Source of the DNA: Pseudomonas sp. JAI120 | Lineage (GTDB): Bacteria; Pseudomonadota; Gammaproteobacteria; Pseudomonadales; Pseudomonadaceae | Length of the DNA: 64,000 bases | Assembly: GCF_014207255.1 (NCBI RefSeq) | Contig: NZ_JACHCZ010000005.1 | Span: forward strand, 1-64,000 | Direction of reading: 5' to 3' | Shown here: piece after piece, positions 22,258-31,347 of the stretch | Numbering within the stretch: the stretch's first letter is position 1 | Layout of the letters: each line of letters opens with the position of its first letter | Made by a program: the position numbers and the translations under genes | Notes under the pieces: model-generated | Told to the model about the DNA's origin: nothing | The model's database searches: none | What the model saw: the letters and a program-made list of their open reading frames with translations, nothing else

Positions 22258-24444
22258 ATGATGAATTGGCTGCAAAGCAGCAGCGACATGGCTGAACGGG
22301 TGCGCCAGCATCACTGGGCCGATACACCTCTCGGTCCGTTGGAGCAGTGGCCGGACGTTTTGAAGACCACGGTCGCGCTGTGTTTCGCCTCAAGCTTTCC
22401 CCAAGCCATTGTCTGGGGGCCGCAGTTGATCACGATCTACAACGACGCGTTCATTCCGATCCTGGGCAATAAGCCCTATGCCCTCGGACGCCCCTTCAGC
22501 GACATATGGAGCGAAGTGTGGCCCCAGGTCAGCCCCATCGCCGACGCGGCTTTCCAAGGGCACGCCACCTATATCGAAAACTTCCCCCTGGTGATTGAAC
22601 GCGGCCAGGCACGGGAACAGGCGTACTTCACCTTCTGCTACAGCCCGATTCGCGACCCCCAAGGCAAGGTGGTCGGTATGCTCGACACCGTCACCGAGAC
22701 TACCGCGACGGTGTTCCTGGCACGCCGCCTGGCGGTGCTGGACACCATCGGCAACGCGGTGGTCAACGCCGCCGATGCCGAAGCCGTCATGACCGGCACC
22801 ACCCGGTTGCTGGCCGAGCACCTGCAGGTGAGCAATTGCGCCTACGCCGACATGGACGCCGATGAAGACGGCTTTACCATCCGCGACAATTGGACCGCAC
22901 CCGGTTCTCCCAGCATCATCGGCCGCTACAGCCTGGCGGCGTTCGGAGCGATGGCCGTCAAATGCCTGCGGGCCGGCGAGCCCCTGGTAATTCATGACAA
23001 TGTGCGTGAGCTGCCGCCAGAAGAATCCGCCACCTTCCAGGCCCTGGGGGTGACGGCGACGATCTGCATGCCACTGATCAAGAACGGTCGCCTGACCGCC
23101 CTGATGGCCGTACATGACAAAAATCCACGCACCTGGTCACCCTACGACCTGGCCCTGTTGCGGGAAGTCACCGAGCGCTCCTGGGCGCATATCGAACGCG
23201 TGCGTGCCGATGCCGATGTGCGCAAGGGGCTGGCGGCCTATGCCGAACTGAACACCACCCTGGAACAGCGCGTTGAAGAACGCACCCTGGCGCTGGCCAA
23301 GGCCGAAGCCGCGCTGCGCCAGTCGCAGAAACTCGAAGCCATCGGCCAACTGACCGGCGGCGTGGCCCATGACTTCAACAACCTGCTGACGATCATTCGC
23401 TCATCGGTGGACTTCTTGCGTCAGCCAGACCTGTCGGAACAACGTCGCCAGCGCTATATGGGCGCGGTGGCGGATACCGTAGAGCGTGCCAGCAAGTTGA
23501 CCAGCCAATTGCTCGCCTTTGCCCGTCGCCAACCGCTGAACCCGGAAGTCTTCGACGTGGGCCAGCGGGTACAGAACATCGGCGAGATGCTGGAGAGCGT
23601 GACAGGCGCGCGCATTCATGTGCGCGTCGAGATGCCTTCGCAGCCGTGTTTTGCGCGCATCGATGCCAGCCAGTTTGAAACCGCGCTGATCAACATCGCC
23701 CTCAATGCACGGGACGCAATGGATGGACAGGGCACTCTGATCCTGAGGGTCATCGGGGAACAGCCGTTGCCCCGCATTCGCGGCGACGCCGGGTCGGGTA
23801 AGGCGTATGTCGCCATCTCGCTCGCCGATACCGGCCCCGGCATTCCCGAAGAGACCGTCGAACGCATTTTCGAGCCGTTCTTCACGACCAAGGCAGTGGG
23901 TAAAGGCACCGGCCTGGGCCTGTCGCAAGTCTTCGGCTTCGCCAAGCAGTCGGGGGGCAATATCGATGTGACCAGCAAGCCTGGCCAAGGCAGCGTATTC
24001 ACCTTGTATCTGCCCCAGGTCGAAGCCGAAGCAGCGCTGCCACCCCCCTGCGAGGAAACGCTGGCTTCGTCCCACGACACATCAAAATGCAGGGTGCTGA
24101 TTGTGGAGGACAACCTGGAGGTCGGGCGGTTTGCCAGCCAGATTCTTCAAGACCTGGGCTACCAGGCCACCTGGGTAACCGATGCCGAACAGGCGCTGAC
24201 CCTTGCGGGGCACGATGGGAGGGCCTTCGATGTGATCTTCTCCGACGTGGTCATGCCCGGTATCACCGGCGTTGCCATGGCCAAGCTGCTGCGCCAGCGC
24301 CGGGCGGACCTGCCCGTGGTACTGACCTCGGGCTACAGCGAAGAGCTGGCAGACAGCGGCTATGACGGTTTCGAGTTCCTGCCCAAGCCTTACTCTGCCG
24401 AGCAGGTTTCGCGGGTATTGATCAAGGCCATGCACAAGGATTGA
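22258..24444 (+). CDS. Hybrid sensor histidine kinase/response regulator (PAS-GAF-HisKA-HATPase-REC)
   Basis: A 728-residue soluble kinase without transmembrane segments. An N-terminal PAS-like domain (residues about 40-150, with LITIYNDAFIPILG) is followed by a GAF domain (about 160-315), a short coiled coil, HisKA with phospho-acceptor His371 in GGVAHDFNNLL, an HATPase domain (ALNARDAMDG N-box, DTGPGIP and GKGTGLGLSQVFGF G-boxes), and a receiver domain with phospho-Asp near 663 in DVIFSDVVMPGITG. The receiver has no output domain, so a separate phosphotransfer partner or feedback role is expected. No cognate regulator lies alongside. The signal is unknown. Confidence 0.92.
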   Translation: MMNWLQSSSDMAERVRQHHWADTPLGPLEQWPDVLKTTVALCFASSFPQAIVWGPQLITIYNDAFIPILGNKPYALGRPFSDIWSEVWPQVSPIADAAFQGHATYIENFPLVIERGQAREQAYFTFCYSPIRDPQGKVVGMLDTVTETTATVFLARRLAVLDTIGNAVVNAADAEAVMTGTTRLLAEHLQVSNCAYADMDADEDGFTIRDNWTAPGSPSIIGRYSLAAFGAMAVKCLRAGEPLVIHDNVRELPPEESATFQALGVTATICMPLIKNGRLTALMAVHDKNPRTWSPYDLALLREVTERSWAHIERVRADADVRKGLAAYAELNTTLEQRVEERTLALAKAEAALRQSQKLEAIGQLTGGVAHDFNNLLTIIRSSVDFLRQPDLSEQRRQRYMGAVADTVERASKLTSQLLAFARRQPLNPEVFDVGQRVQNIGEMLESVTGARIHVRVEMPSQPCFARIDASQFETALINIALNARDAMDGQGTLILRVIGEQPLPRIRGDAGSGKAYVAISLADTGPGIPEETVERIFEPFFTTKAVGKGTGLGLSQVFGFAKQSGGNIDVTSKPGQGSVFTLYLPQVEAEAALPPPCEETLASSHDTSKCRVLIVEDNLEVGRFASQILQDLGYQATWVTDAEQALTLAGHDGRAFDVIFSDVVMPGITGVAMAKLLRQRRADLPVVLTSGYSEELADSGYDGFEFLPKPYSAEQVSRVLIKAMHKD

Positions 24445-24452
24445 GCCTCGCC

Positions 24453-25619
24453 CTACTCCGCCACGGCCACCTGGTTGCGGCCCAGCGCCTTGGCCCGGTA
24501 AAGCGCCTTGTCCGCGGTATTCATCAGGGTGTGCAGGTCCTCATCCACGGCATGGGTGAACGCCACTCCAAGGCTGGCTGAAAGTCCTTTGACCGGCTCG
24601 GCGGCCAAACCAGCTATAGCCTTGATCAGATCCTCGGCAATATTCCGAGCGGTTTCCAACGACGTATTGGGCAACAACACGGCAAACTCTTCGCCGCCCA
24701 AGCGCCCATACACATCGGCCTTACGGAACGACGCACTGATCACCCCGCCAATCTGGCGCAATACCTGATCGCCGGCCTGATGGCCGTAGGTGTCATTGAT
24801 TTGCTTGAAGTGGTCCATGTCCATCATCAGCACGCACAGCGGCTGCTGGTTGTGACGGCATTGCGTGTACAGCAATTGGGCATGTTCGAAAAACGCCCGG
24901 CGGTTCATCAGGCCGGTCAGCTCATCGGTCTGTGCGACACGGGTCGAGATATTGTGGGCGAGTTCCATTTGCCGGGTCAGGCGAAAGGCCTTTTCCAGAG
25001 CACCGGACAACTTGCGCGTGGCGCTGGCCACATACGTGGAAAACACCAGGACCGCGATGGCAATGCCCACTTGCATCGATGACGGCTGGAACAGCAGCCA
25101 CAGCGTGCACGGCAGCAACACCAGGCCCATGGAAACCAGGGTCATGTAGCGATAGGCCGAATAACACGACACGGCACTGACCGACATCCCCACGGTGAAC
25201 AGCATCACGAGCGCCTGGGACAGCCGATCATCGGTGGGCATCAGCGCGAACGCCCCAGCCCCCCAAATGCTCGCGGACAGCACCAGCGTGATCCAGTAAC
25301 GGCGCTCCCAGCGGTCCGGCGTGCGTTCGCTGTGGGGGCAGCGGAACCAGTCCAGGAACATCTTGACCCGCAGCAGCGACGAGGCGCCCAGCAGCACCAG
25401 CCATACCAGCATAAACGTGTGATCGAAGCGCTCCCAGCACAGCCAGCAGAGCATGGCGGCTGCCATGTAGCTGCCGAAAATGGCTGCAAATGACTGGCGA
25501 AACAACTGGTGCAAACGGTCGGTTCGCACCTGTGCCTCTATAAAACAATCCTGGTCCTGCCCATGCCCAAGGCCATTCATGAAATTCGCCTGATTCGACT
25601 GCCATGACAAAGGCGCCAT
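24453..25619 (-). CDS. Membrane-anchored diguanylate cyclase (GGDEF)
   Basis: A 388-residue protein. Residues about 35-205 contain roughly six hydrophobic segments forming a membrane sensor of MASE-like layout, followed by a coiled linker (ALEKAFRLTRQMELAHN) and a GGDEF domain: DELTGLMNRRAF, the substrate-binding DMDHFKQINDTYGH, the active-site GGEEF in YGRLGGEEFAVLLP, and ADKALYRAKALGRNQV. An intact active site predicts c-di-GMP synthesis. No RxxD inhibitory site is evident just before the GGEEF. It converges with the hybrid kinase gene with an eight-base gap. The start may instead be Met14 (25580). Confidence 0.9.
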   Translation of the reverse strand: MAPLSWQSNQANFMNGLGHGQDQDCFIEAQVRTDRLHQLFRQSFAAIFGSYMAAAMLCWLCWERFDHTFMLVWLVLLGASSLLRVKMFLDWFRCPHSERTPDRWERRYWITLVLSASIWGAGAFALMPTDDRLSQALVMLFTVGMSVSAVSCYSAYRYMTLVSMGLVLLPCTLWLLFQPSSMQVGIAIAVLVFSTYVASATRKLSGALEKAFRLTRQMELAHNISTRVAQTDELTGLMNRRAFFEHAQLLYTQCRHNQQPLCVLMMDMDHFKQINDTYGHQAGDQVLRQIGGVISASFRKADVYGRLGGEEFAVLLPNTSLETARNIAEDLIKAIAGLAAEPVKGLSASLGVAFTHAVDEDLHTLMNTADKALYRAKALGRNQVAVAE

Positions 25620-25670
25620 TGTGGCACCCTGCCACTAGCGTGGACAACTGAATCCAGCAAGGTAGAGCCT

Positions 25671-27908
25671 TTAACTTGCTTCAGGCCGCAAAATCAGCAC
25701 CCCCAACGGCGGCAGATTCAACGACAGCGACACCGGTTGCCCATGGCGTGGCTCATCCTCGGTGAACACGCCACCGCCATTGCCATAATTGGAACCCGCG
25801 TAGGTATCGGCGTCACTGTTGATCACCTCGCTCCAACGCCCGCCGAACGGTACCCCCACCTTGTAGGCCTCACGGGGCACCGGGGTGAAATTGGCCACCA
25901 CCAGCACCGGCTTGCCGTCCTTGCTCCAGCGCAGCCAGGCGTAGACGCTGTTGATCGCGTCGTCGCCGATCAGCCACTGGAAACCCTGGGGCGCATCGTC
26001 CTGCTCGTGCAGGGCCGGTTCTTCGCGATACAGGCGGTTCAAGTCACCCACCAGCTTTTGCACGCCTTTGTGCTCGGCGTACTGCAGCAAGTACCAGTCC
26101 AGTTGCTGGTCGTGGTTCCACTCGCGCCACTGACCGAATTCGCAGCCCATGAACAGCAGTTTCTTACCCGGATGCATCCACATGAACGCCAGGTAGGCGC
26201 GCAGGTTGGCGAACTTCTGCCAGCGGTCGCCGGGCATCTTGTCGATCAGCGAGTGCTTGCCGTGCACCACTTCATCGTGGGAAATCGGCAGGATGAACCG
26301 CTCGGACCACGCATACACCAGGCCGAAGCTCAGCTCGTTATGGTGGTGGGCGCGGTACACCGGATCCTGCTGGATGTAATGCAGCGAATCGTGCATCCAG
26401 CCCATGTTCCATTTGTAGTTGAAGCCCAGGCCGCCCTGTTGGGTGGGTTGGCTGACGCCGGGCCAGGCGGTGGACTCTTCGGCGATCACCAGCGCGCCGG
26501 GGGCTTCCATCGCCACCACGTCGTTCAAGTGGCGCAGGAAGTCGATGGCTTCCAGGTTCTCGCGCCCGCCATGGCGGTTCGGCACCCACTCGCCGGCCTT
26601 GCGCGAATAGTCGCGGTACAGCATCGACGCCACGGCATCTACGCGCAGACCGTCAATGTGGAAGTGTTTGAGCCAATGCAGCGCCGAGGCCAGCATGAAA
26701 CCGTGGACTTCAGTACGGCCCAGGTTGTAGATCAGCGTGTCCCAATCCTGATGGAAGCCTTCCAGCGGGTTGGCATATTCGTACAGCGCGGTGCCGTCGA
26801 ATTGCGCCAGGCCGTGGGTATCGGTAGGAAAATGCGCCGGCACCCAGTCGAGGATCACGCCGATATCGGCCTGGTGAAGTGCGTTGATGAAGTAGGCGAA
26901 ATCTTCCGGCGAGCCAAAGCGCGCGGTCGGGGCGAACTGTGACAGCGCCTGGTAACCCCACGAACCGCCGAACGGGTGTTCCATGATCGGCATCAGTTCA
27001 ACGTGGGTGAAGCCCAGTTGCTGCACATAGGGCACCAGTCGCTCCGCCAGCTCGCGCCAGTTGTATTGGCGCGCCACTTCGCCCGCCTCGTCCAGCTCGC
27101 ACTGCCAGGAGCCCACATGCAACTCGTAGATCGACAGCGGCGCCGTGGCCTTCTGCCGCTCGACTCGCGATTGCATCCACTCGTGGTCCTGCCAGTCCAC
27201 CTGCAATGGCGCGGCGACTTTCGAGGCGGTGTCGGGCGGCAACTGGGTCGCGAGCGCCATCGGGTCGGCCTTGAGCGGCAGAATGCCGTTGGCGCCGAGA
27301 ATTTCATACTTGTAGGCGGCGCCAGGTTGCAGGCGTGGAATGAAGATTTCCCACACGCCCGACGGATGCCGCAGGCGCATCGGATGGCGGCGGCCGTCCC
27401 AGATATTGAAGTCACCCACCACCGAGACCCGCCGCGCATTCGGCGCCCACACGGCAAAGCGCACGCCGTCGACGCCATCGACACTGGTCACCTGGGCACC
27501 CAGGCAGCTGCTGAGGTCACGGTGATTGCCTTCGGCAAACAGGTACAGGTCCATCTCACCCAGCAACAATTGCTGGAAGCTGTAAGGGTCTTCGGTGATC
27601 TGCTCACCGCCAGCCCACTGGATTTTCAGCACGTACGCCTGGCGAGTGTTGAACTGCCCGACGAACAGACCCGGCACCTGGGTCGCATCCAGACTGCCGA
27701 TCTGTTCGCCGCCATCGCGGCTCAGCACCTGGACGCTCAAGGCTTCCGGCAGGAACGCGCGGATAAATTGCCCGCCCTGCTCGTCATCGTGTGGCCCGAG
27801 AATGGAAAACGGGTCGTGGTGCTCGGCGCGCACCAGCGCTTCGACGTCCTTGGACGCCGGCATGGCTGTCAACTTCGGTTGCAGCGGTTCTTTATTCGTA
27901 AAGCTCAT
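25671..27908 (-). CDS. glgB: 1,4-alpha-glucan branching enzyme
   Basis: A 745-residue GH13 enzyme that introduces alpha-1,6 branches into glucan. N-terminal CBM48-type domains (residues about 20-230) precede the catalytic barrel: nucleophile Asp in HIDGLRVDAVASMLYRDYSR, general acid Glu in ALVIAEESTAWPGV, and transition-state Asp in LPISHDEVVHGK. Length matches the GlgB family. Its start codon overlaps the end of treS-mak by ATGA (27905-27908), indicating translational coupling as third gene of the glgE-treS/mak-glgB operon. Confidence 0.96.
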   Translation of the reverse strand: MSFTNKEPLQPKLTAMPASKDVEALVRAEHHDPFSILGPHDDEQGGQFIRAFLPEALSVQVLSRDGGEQIGSLDATQVPGLFVGQFNTRQAYVLKIQWAGGEQITEDPYSFQQLLLGEMDLYLFAEGNHRDLSSCLGAQVTSVDGVDGVRFAVWAPNARRVSVVGDFNIWDGRRHPMRLRHPSGVWEIFIPRLQPGAAYKYEILGANGILPLKADPMALATQLPPDTASKVAAPLQVDWQDHEWMQSRVERQKATAPLSIYELHVGSWQCELDEAGEVARQYNWRELAERLVPYVQQLGFTHVELMPIMEHPFGGSWGYQALSQFAPTARFGSPEDFAYFINALHQADIGVILDWVPAHFPTDTHGLAQFDGTALYEYANPLEGFHQDWDTLIYNLGRTEVHGFMLASALHWLKHFHIDGLRVDAVASMLYRDYSRKAGEWVPNRHGGRENLEAIDFLRHLNDVVAMEAPGALVIAEESTAWPGVSQPTQQGGLGFNYKWNMGWMHDSLHYIQQDPVYRAHHHNELSFGLVYAWSERFILPISHDEVVHGKHSLIDKMPGDRWQKFANLRAYLAFMWMHPGKKLLFMGCEFGQWREWNHDQQLDWYLLQYAEHKGVQKLVGDLNRLYREEPALHEQDDAPQGFQWLIGDDAINSVYAWLRWSKDGKPVLVVANFTPVPREAYKVGVPFGGRWSEVINSDADTYAGSNYGNGGGVFTEDEPRHGQPVSLSLNLPPLGVLILRPEAS

Positions 27909-30900
27909 GACGTCTCCCCACCGCGTGCAGTGTTCGATTTAGATGTAAGCCCGCTCAACAACCCGTGCAAGCCCTGTAGAGGCACCGGCAACCAGGTCGG
28001 GCGGTTTTCCGCTTCGTAAGCCACTTCATACGCGGCCTTCTCCAGGCTGAACAACGTCAGCGCGGCGTCCTGGCCCTTGGCATCCTGCCAGTCATGCGCC
28101 AGTGTAGACGCAGCGGCCTGATAAGCCTGGATAAATGCCTGGCGGGCCTCTTTCAGGTAGCGATCCGTTACGCGTCTGCGCGCCAGGTCCGCTTCGGGCG
28201 AGTGGTCCACCCCTTGTACGTTCAAGGCCATGGCCGCCGCGTAATCAAAGGAGCGCAGCACACCACTCACATCTTTATACGGGCTGTGCTTGCCGCGCCG
28301 TTCATGCAGCGGCCGCGCCGGTTCGCCTTCAAAGTCGATCAGGTAGGCATCACCTTTGACCACCAGCACCTGGCCCAGGTGCAAGTCACCATGGACACGA
28401 ATGCGCAACCCGCCCAACGTGGCTTTCGCCAGGGCCTGGACATGCGCGCCGATGGCTTTTTTCTGGCCCAGCAATTCACTGACCAATGCCTGATCGGCAG
28501 GGTTCAATTGGCTTTGATGAAGCTTGAGCAATTGCAGGGCACGGTCGATCTGTGCCCCAACGTCCTTGGCCCAGGCCTGGGTGTCCTTGGCCGTGGTGAG
28601 CTCGGGTTTGAAGTCTTTGTTGGTGGTTTTGGCCCCCAGCACCCCGTGCATTTCACCCAGGCGCTGGCCGAGCAACCCGGCGAAGTCCGCCAGCTCGCCC
28701 AGGGCGTTGTAATGCTGTTCCTGTTCGGAGATGGCCTCGGCCAGCTCATCGCGAATGGCACGCTCCAAGTTGTTCTGGGTCCACGCCCAGGCGTCGCCCT
28801 GGTTGCTCAGGTAGCCCTGGGCAATCATCAGCAGGTTGTCCTGGCCTGCGGCATCATGGCGAATCACCGAGCCCATCAGCGGCGAGATATTCGGGTAACC
28901 CGCCTCCGTCAGGTAGGCGCTCATTTCCAGCTCCGGGTGCACCCCGGCGCTGACTTTGCGGATCAGCTTGAGCACCAGGCTCTCGCCCACCACCACCGAG
29001 CTGTTGGACTGCTCGGCAGACAAGTAGCGCACGGGCGACTCATCCGTCAGTTGCAGCTTGGCCAGGTGCGCCGTCGCTTCAAAACCCAGGTCGCCGTCCT
29101 GGCTGTTCAATACGGTACCGGCCTGCAAGCCCTGGATAACCGCGCGAATAAAGTGCTCGAGGCTGAAGGCATCGGTCACCAACCCCACCTGACGCACGCG
29201 TCGCACGCGGGCCATGGCCAATTGCTGCGGCAAGGCACTGGTGAACTGGTCCTCGCCAAGGAAACCGAACGGCAACTGATAACGGCTCACCTGGCCACCG
29301 GCGGTGACCTCAAGTTCGCTGAGCAATACCGGGTGCTGCGGGTCGCCAAAGCGCACGCCGTAAGCGATGCGCACACTGTCGATGGCCGTGTCCTTGCCGG
29401 CAAACCAACGCCGCTTGGGCAGCCAGGCCGGGAGCGAAGTCTGCTCCAGGGTGCTGCGACATGGCTCATCGAGCAGCTCTTCCATGCGTTTCTTCAGGAC
29501 CAGGGTGGTGAAGTCCGGCATGCTTTGCGCCGGTTCCACGTGCCAGCTGGGCATTTGGTTTTCCGCCGCCAGCACGAACCAATAGAAGCCATACGGCGCC
29601 AGGGTCAGCAGGAAATTCAGCTGGCCGATGGGCGGGAACGCATTGCCGCCGAGCATTTCGACCGGGACCATGCCGGCAAAGGCCGACAGGTCCAGCTCGG
29701 CGGCCTGGGCGCTGCGCGAGACGTTGGCCACGCACAGGATGATCTCGGTACGCCCGTCTTCACCGGTGAATTCGCGGGTATACGCCAGGATGCGACGGTT
29801 GCTCGGCGAGAGCATCTTCAGGCTGCCACGCCCAAACGCCTTGGACTGTTTGCGCACCGCCAGCATGCGGCGGGTCCAGTTCAGCAGCGAGTGCGGGTCC
29901 TGGGCCTGGGTTTCGACGTTGACCGACAGGTAGCCATATTGCGGGTCCATGATCGGTGGCAGCACCAGGCTGGCCGGGTCGGCGCGGGAGAAACCGCCGT
30001 TGCGGTCGATGGACCACTGCATCGGCGTGCGCACCCCATCGCGGTCGCCGAGGTAGATGTTGTCGCCCATGCCGATTTCGTCGCCGTAATACAGGGTCGG
30101 CGTGCCGGGCATCGACAGCAGCAGGCTGTTGAGCAACTCGACCCGGCGGCGGTCACGCTCCATCAAGGGCGCCAGGCGCCGGCGAATACCCAGGTTGATG
30201 CGTGCACGGCGGTCAGCGGCGTAGTAGTTCCACAGGTAGTCACGCTCTTTGTCGGTGACCATTTCCAGGGTCAATTCATCGTGGTTGCGCAGGAAGATCG
30301 CCCATTGGCAATTGGCGGGGATTTCCGGGGTCTGGCGCAGGATATCGGTGATGGGGAAGCGATCCTCCTGGGCCAGCGCCATGTACATGCGCGGCATCAG
30401 CGGGAAGTGGAACGCCATGTGGCATTCGTCACCGTCATCGCCCTTGCGGTCACCGAAATACAGCTGCGTGTCTTCCGGCCATTGGTTGGCCTCGGCGAGC
30501 AGCATGCGGTCGGGGTAATGGGCGTCGATCTCGGCGCGGATCTGTTTGAGGACGTCGTGGGTCTCCGGCAGGTTTTCGTTGTTGGTGCCATCGCGCTCGA
30601 TCAGGTACGGGATGGCGTCCAGGCGCAGGCCGTCGATGCCCATGTCCAGCCAATAGCGCATCACCGACAGCACGGCTTTCATTACCTGCGGGTTGTCGAA
30701 GTTGAGGTCCGGCTGGTGGGAATAGAAGCGGTGCCAGAAGTACTGGCCGGCGACCGGGTCCCAGGTCCAGTTGGACTTTTCGGTGTCGAGGAAAATGATG
30801 CGGGTACCGTCGTATTTCTGGTCGTCATCGGACCACACGTAGAAGTCCCGCGCCGCCGAGCCCGGCTTGGCCTTGCGCGCGCGCTGAAACCAGGGGTGCT

Positions 30901-31252
30901 GGTCGGAGGTGTGGTTGATCACCAACTCAGTGATGACCCGCAGCCCGCGCTTGTGGGCTTCGGCGATAAAGCGCCGGGCATCGGCCATGGTCCCGTAGTC
31001 GCTGTGCACGCCACGGTATTCGGCGATGTCGTAGCCGTCATCGCGGCGTGGCGAAGGGTAGAACGGCAACAGCCAGATGGTGTTCACGCCCAGGTCGGCG
31101 ATGTAGTCAAGCTTGGCGATCAGGCCGGGAAAGTCACCGATACCGTCGTTGTTGGAGTCGAAATAGGATTTGACATGAACCTGGTAGATCACCGCGTCCT
31201 TGTACCAGAGCGGGTCTTTGATAAAGGTGGCAGCCTTGGGTTTCTTCGCCAT
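27905..31252 (-). CDS. treS: Trehalose synthase fused to maltokinase (TreS-Mak/Pep2)
   Basis: A 1115-residue bifunctional enzyme. Residues 1 to about 550 are a GH13 trehalose synthase: nucleophile Asp in DGLRLDAIPYL, Glu in LLAEANQWPED and the NHDELTLEM motif; it interconverts trehalose and maltose. From about residue 600 a maltokinase domain begins (LPAWLPKRRWFAGKD), with catalytic IRVHGDLHLGQVLV and DFEGEPARPLHERRGKHSP; it phosphorylates maltose to maltose-1-phosphate for GlgE. The fusion is common in Pseudomonas. CAGGAG lies nine bases before the ATG. A REP palindrome separates it from glgE upstream. Confidence 0.95.
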   Translation of the reverse strand: MAKKPKAATFIKDPLWYKDAVIYQVHVKSYFDSNNDGIGDFPGLIAKLDYIADLGVNTIWLLPFYPSPRRDDGYDIAEYRGVHSDYGTMADARRFIAEAHKRGLRVITELVINHTSDQHPWFQRARKAKPGSAARDFYVWSDDDQKYDGTRIIFLDTEKSNWTWDPVAGQYFWHRFYSHQPDLNFDNPQVMKAVLSVMRYWLDMGIDGLRLDAIPYLIERDGTNNENLPETHDVLKQIRAEIDAHYPDRMLLAEANQWPEDTQLYFGDRKGDDGDECHMAFHFPLMPRMYMALAQEDRFPITDILRQTPEIPANCQWAIFLRNHDELTLEMVTDKERDYLWNYYAADRRARINLGIRRRLAPLMERDRRRVELLNSLLLSMPGTPTLYYGDEIGMGDNIYLGDRDGVRTPMQWSIDRNGGFSRADPASLVLPPIMDPQYGYLSVNVETQAQDPHSLLNWTRRMLAVRKQSKAFGRGSLKMLSPSNRRILAYTREFTGEDGRTEIILCVANVSRSAQAAELDLSAFAGMVPVEMLGGNAFPPIGQLNFLLTLAPYGFYWFVLAAENQMPSWHVEPAQSMPDFTTLVLKKRMEELLDEPCRSTLEQTSLPAWLPKRRWFAGKDTAIDSVRIAYGVRFGDPQHPVLLSELEVTAGGQVSRYQLPFGFLGEDQFTSALPQQLAMARVRRVRQVGLVTDAFSLEHFIRAVIQGLQAGTVLNSQDGDLGFEATAHLAKLQLTDESPVRYLSAEQSNSSVVVGESLVLKLIRKVSAGVHPELEMSAYLTEAGYPNISPLMGSVIRHDAAGQDNLLMIAQGYLSNQGDAWAWTQNNLERAIRDELAEAISEQEQHYNALGELADFAGLLGQRLGEMHGVLGAKTTNKDFKPELTTAKDTQAWAKDVGAQIDRALQLLKLHQSQLNPADQALVSELLGQKKAIGAHVQALAKATLGGLRIRVHGDLHLGQVLVVKGDAYLIDFEGEPARPLHERRGKHSPYKDVSGVLRSFDYAAAMALNVQGVDHSPEADLARRRVTDRYLKEARQAFIQAYQAAASTLAHDWQDAKGQDAALTLFSLEKAAYEVAYEAENRPTWLPVPLQGLHGLLSGLTSKSNTARGGETS

Positions 31253-31301
31253 TGGAGGCTCCTGAAATACTCGAAAAAGCTTGCAGACTGAACCGGGTCA
31301 A

Positions 31302-31329
31302 TGTGGGAGGGGGCAAGCCCCCTCCCACA
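31302..31329. repeat. REP palindrome between glgE and treS-mak
   Basis: A 28-base near-perfect palindrome beginning TGTGGGAGGGGGC and ending in its complement, lying in the 95-base gap inside the glg operon. It could stabilise or attenuate the transcript between glgE and treS-mak. Confidence 0.85.
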
Positions 31330-31347
31330 TGTTGATCTTCACCAGGC

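Noticed and set aside
28094..31291. A 1065-codon open frame on the plus strand opposite treS-mak
   Set aside because: It is exactly antisense to a gene with complete catalytic motifs and reads as His/Gln/Val/Gly-rich shadow sequence typical of antisense frames in high-GC DNA.
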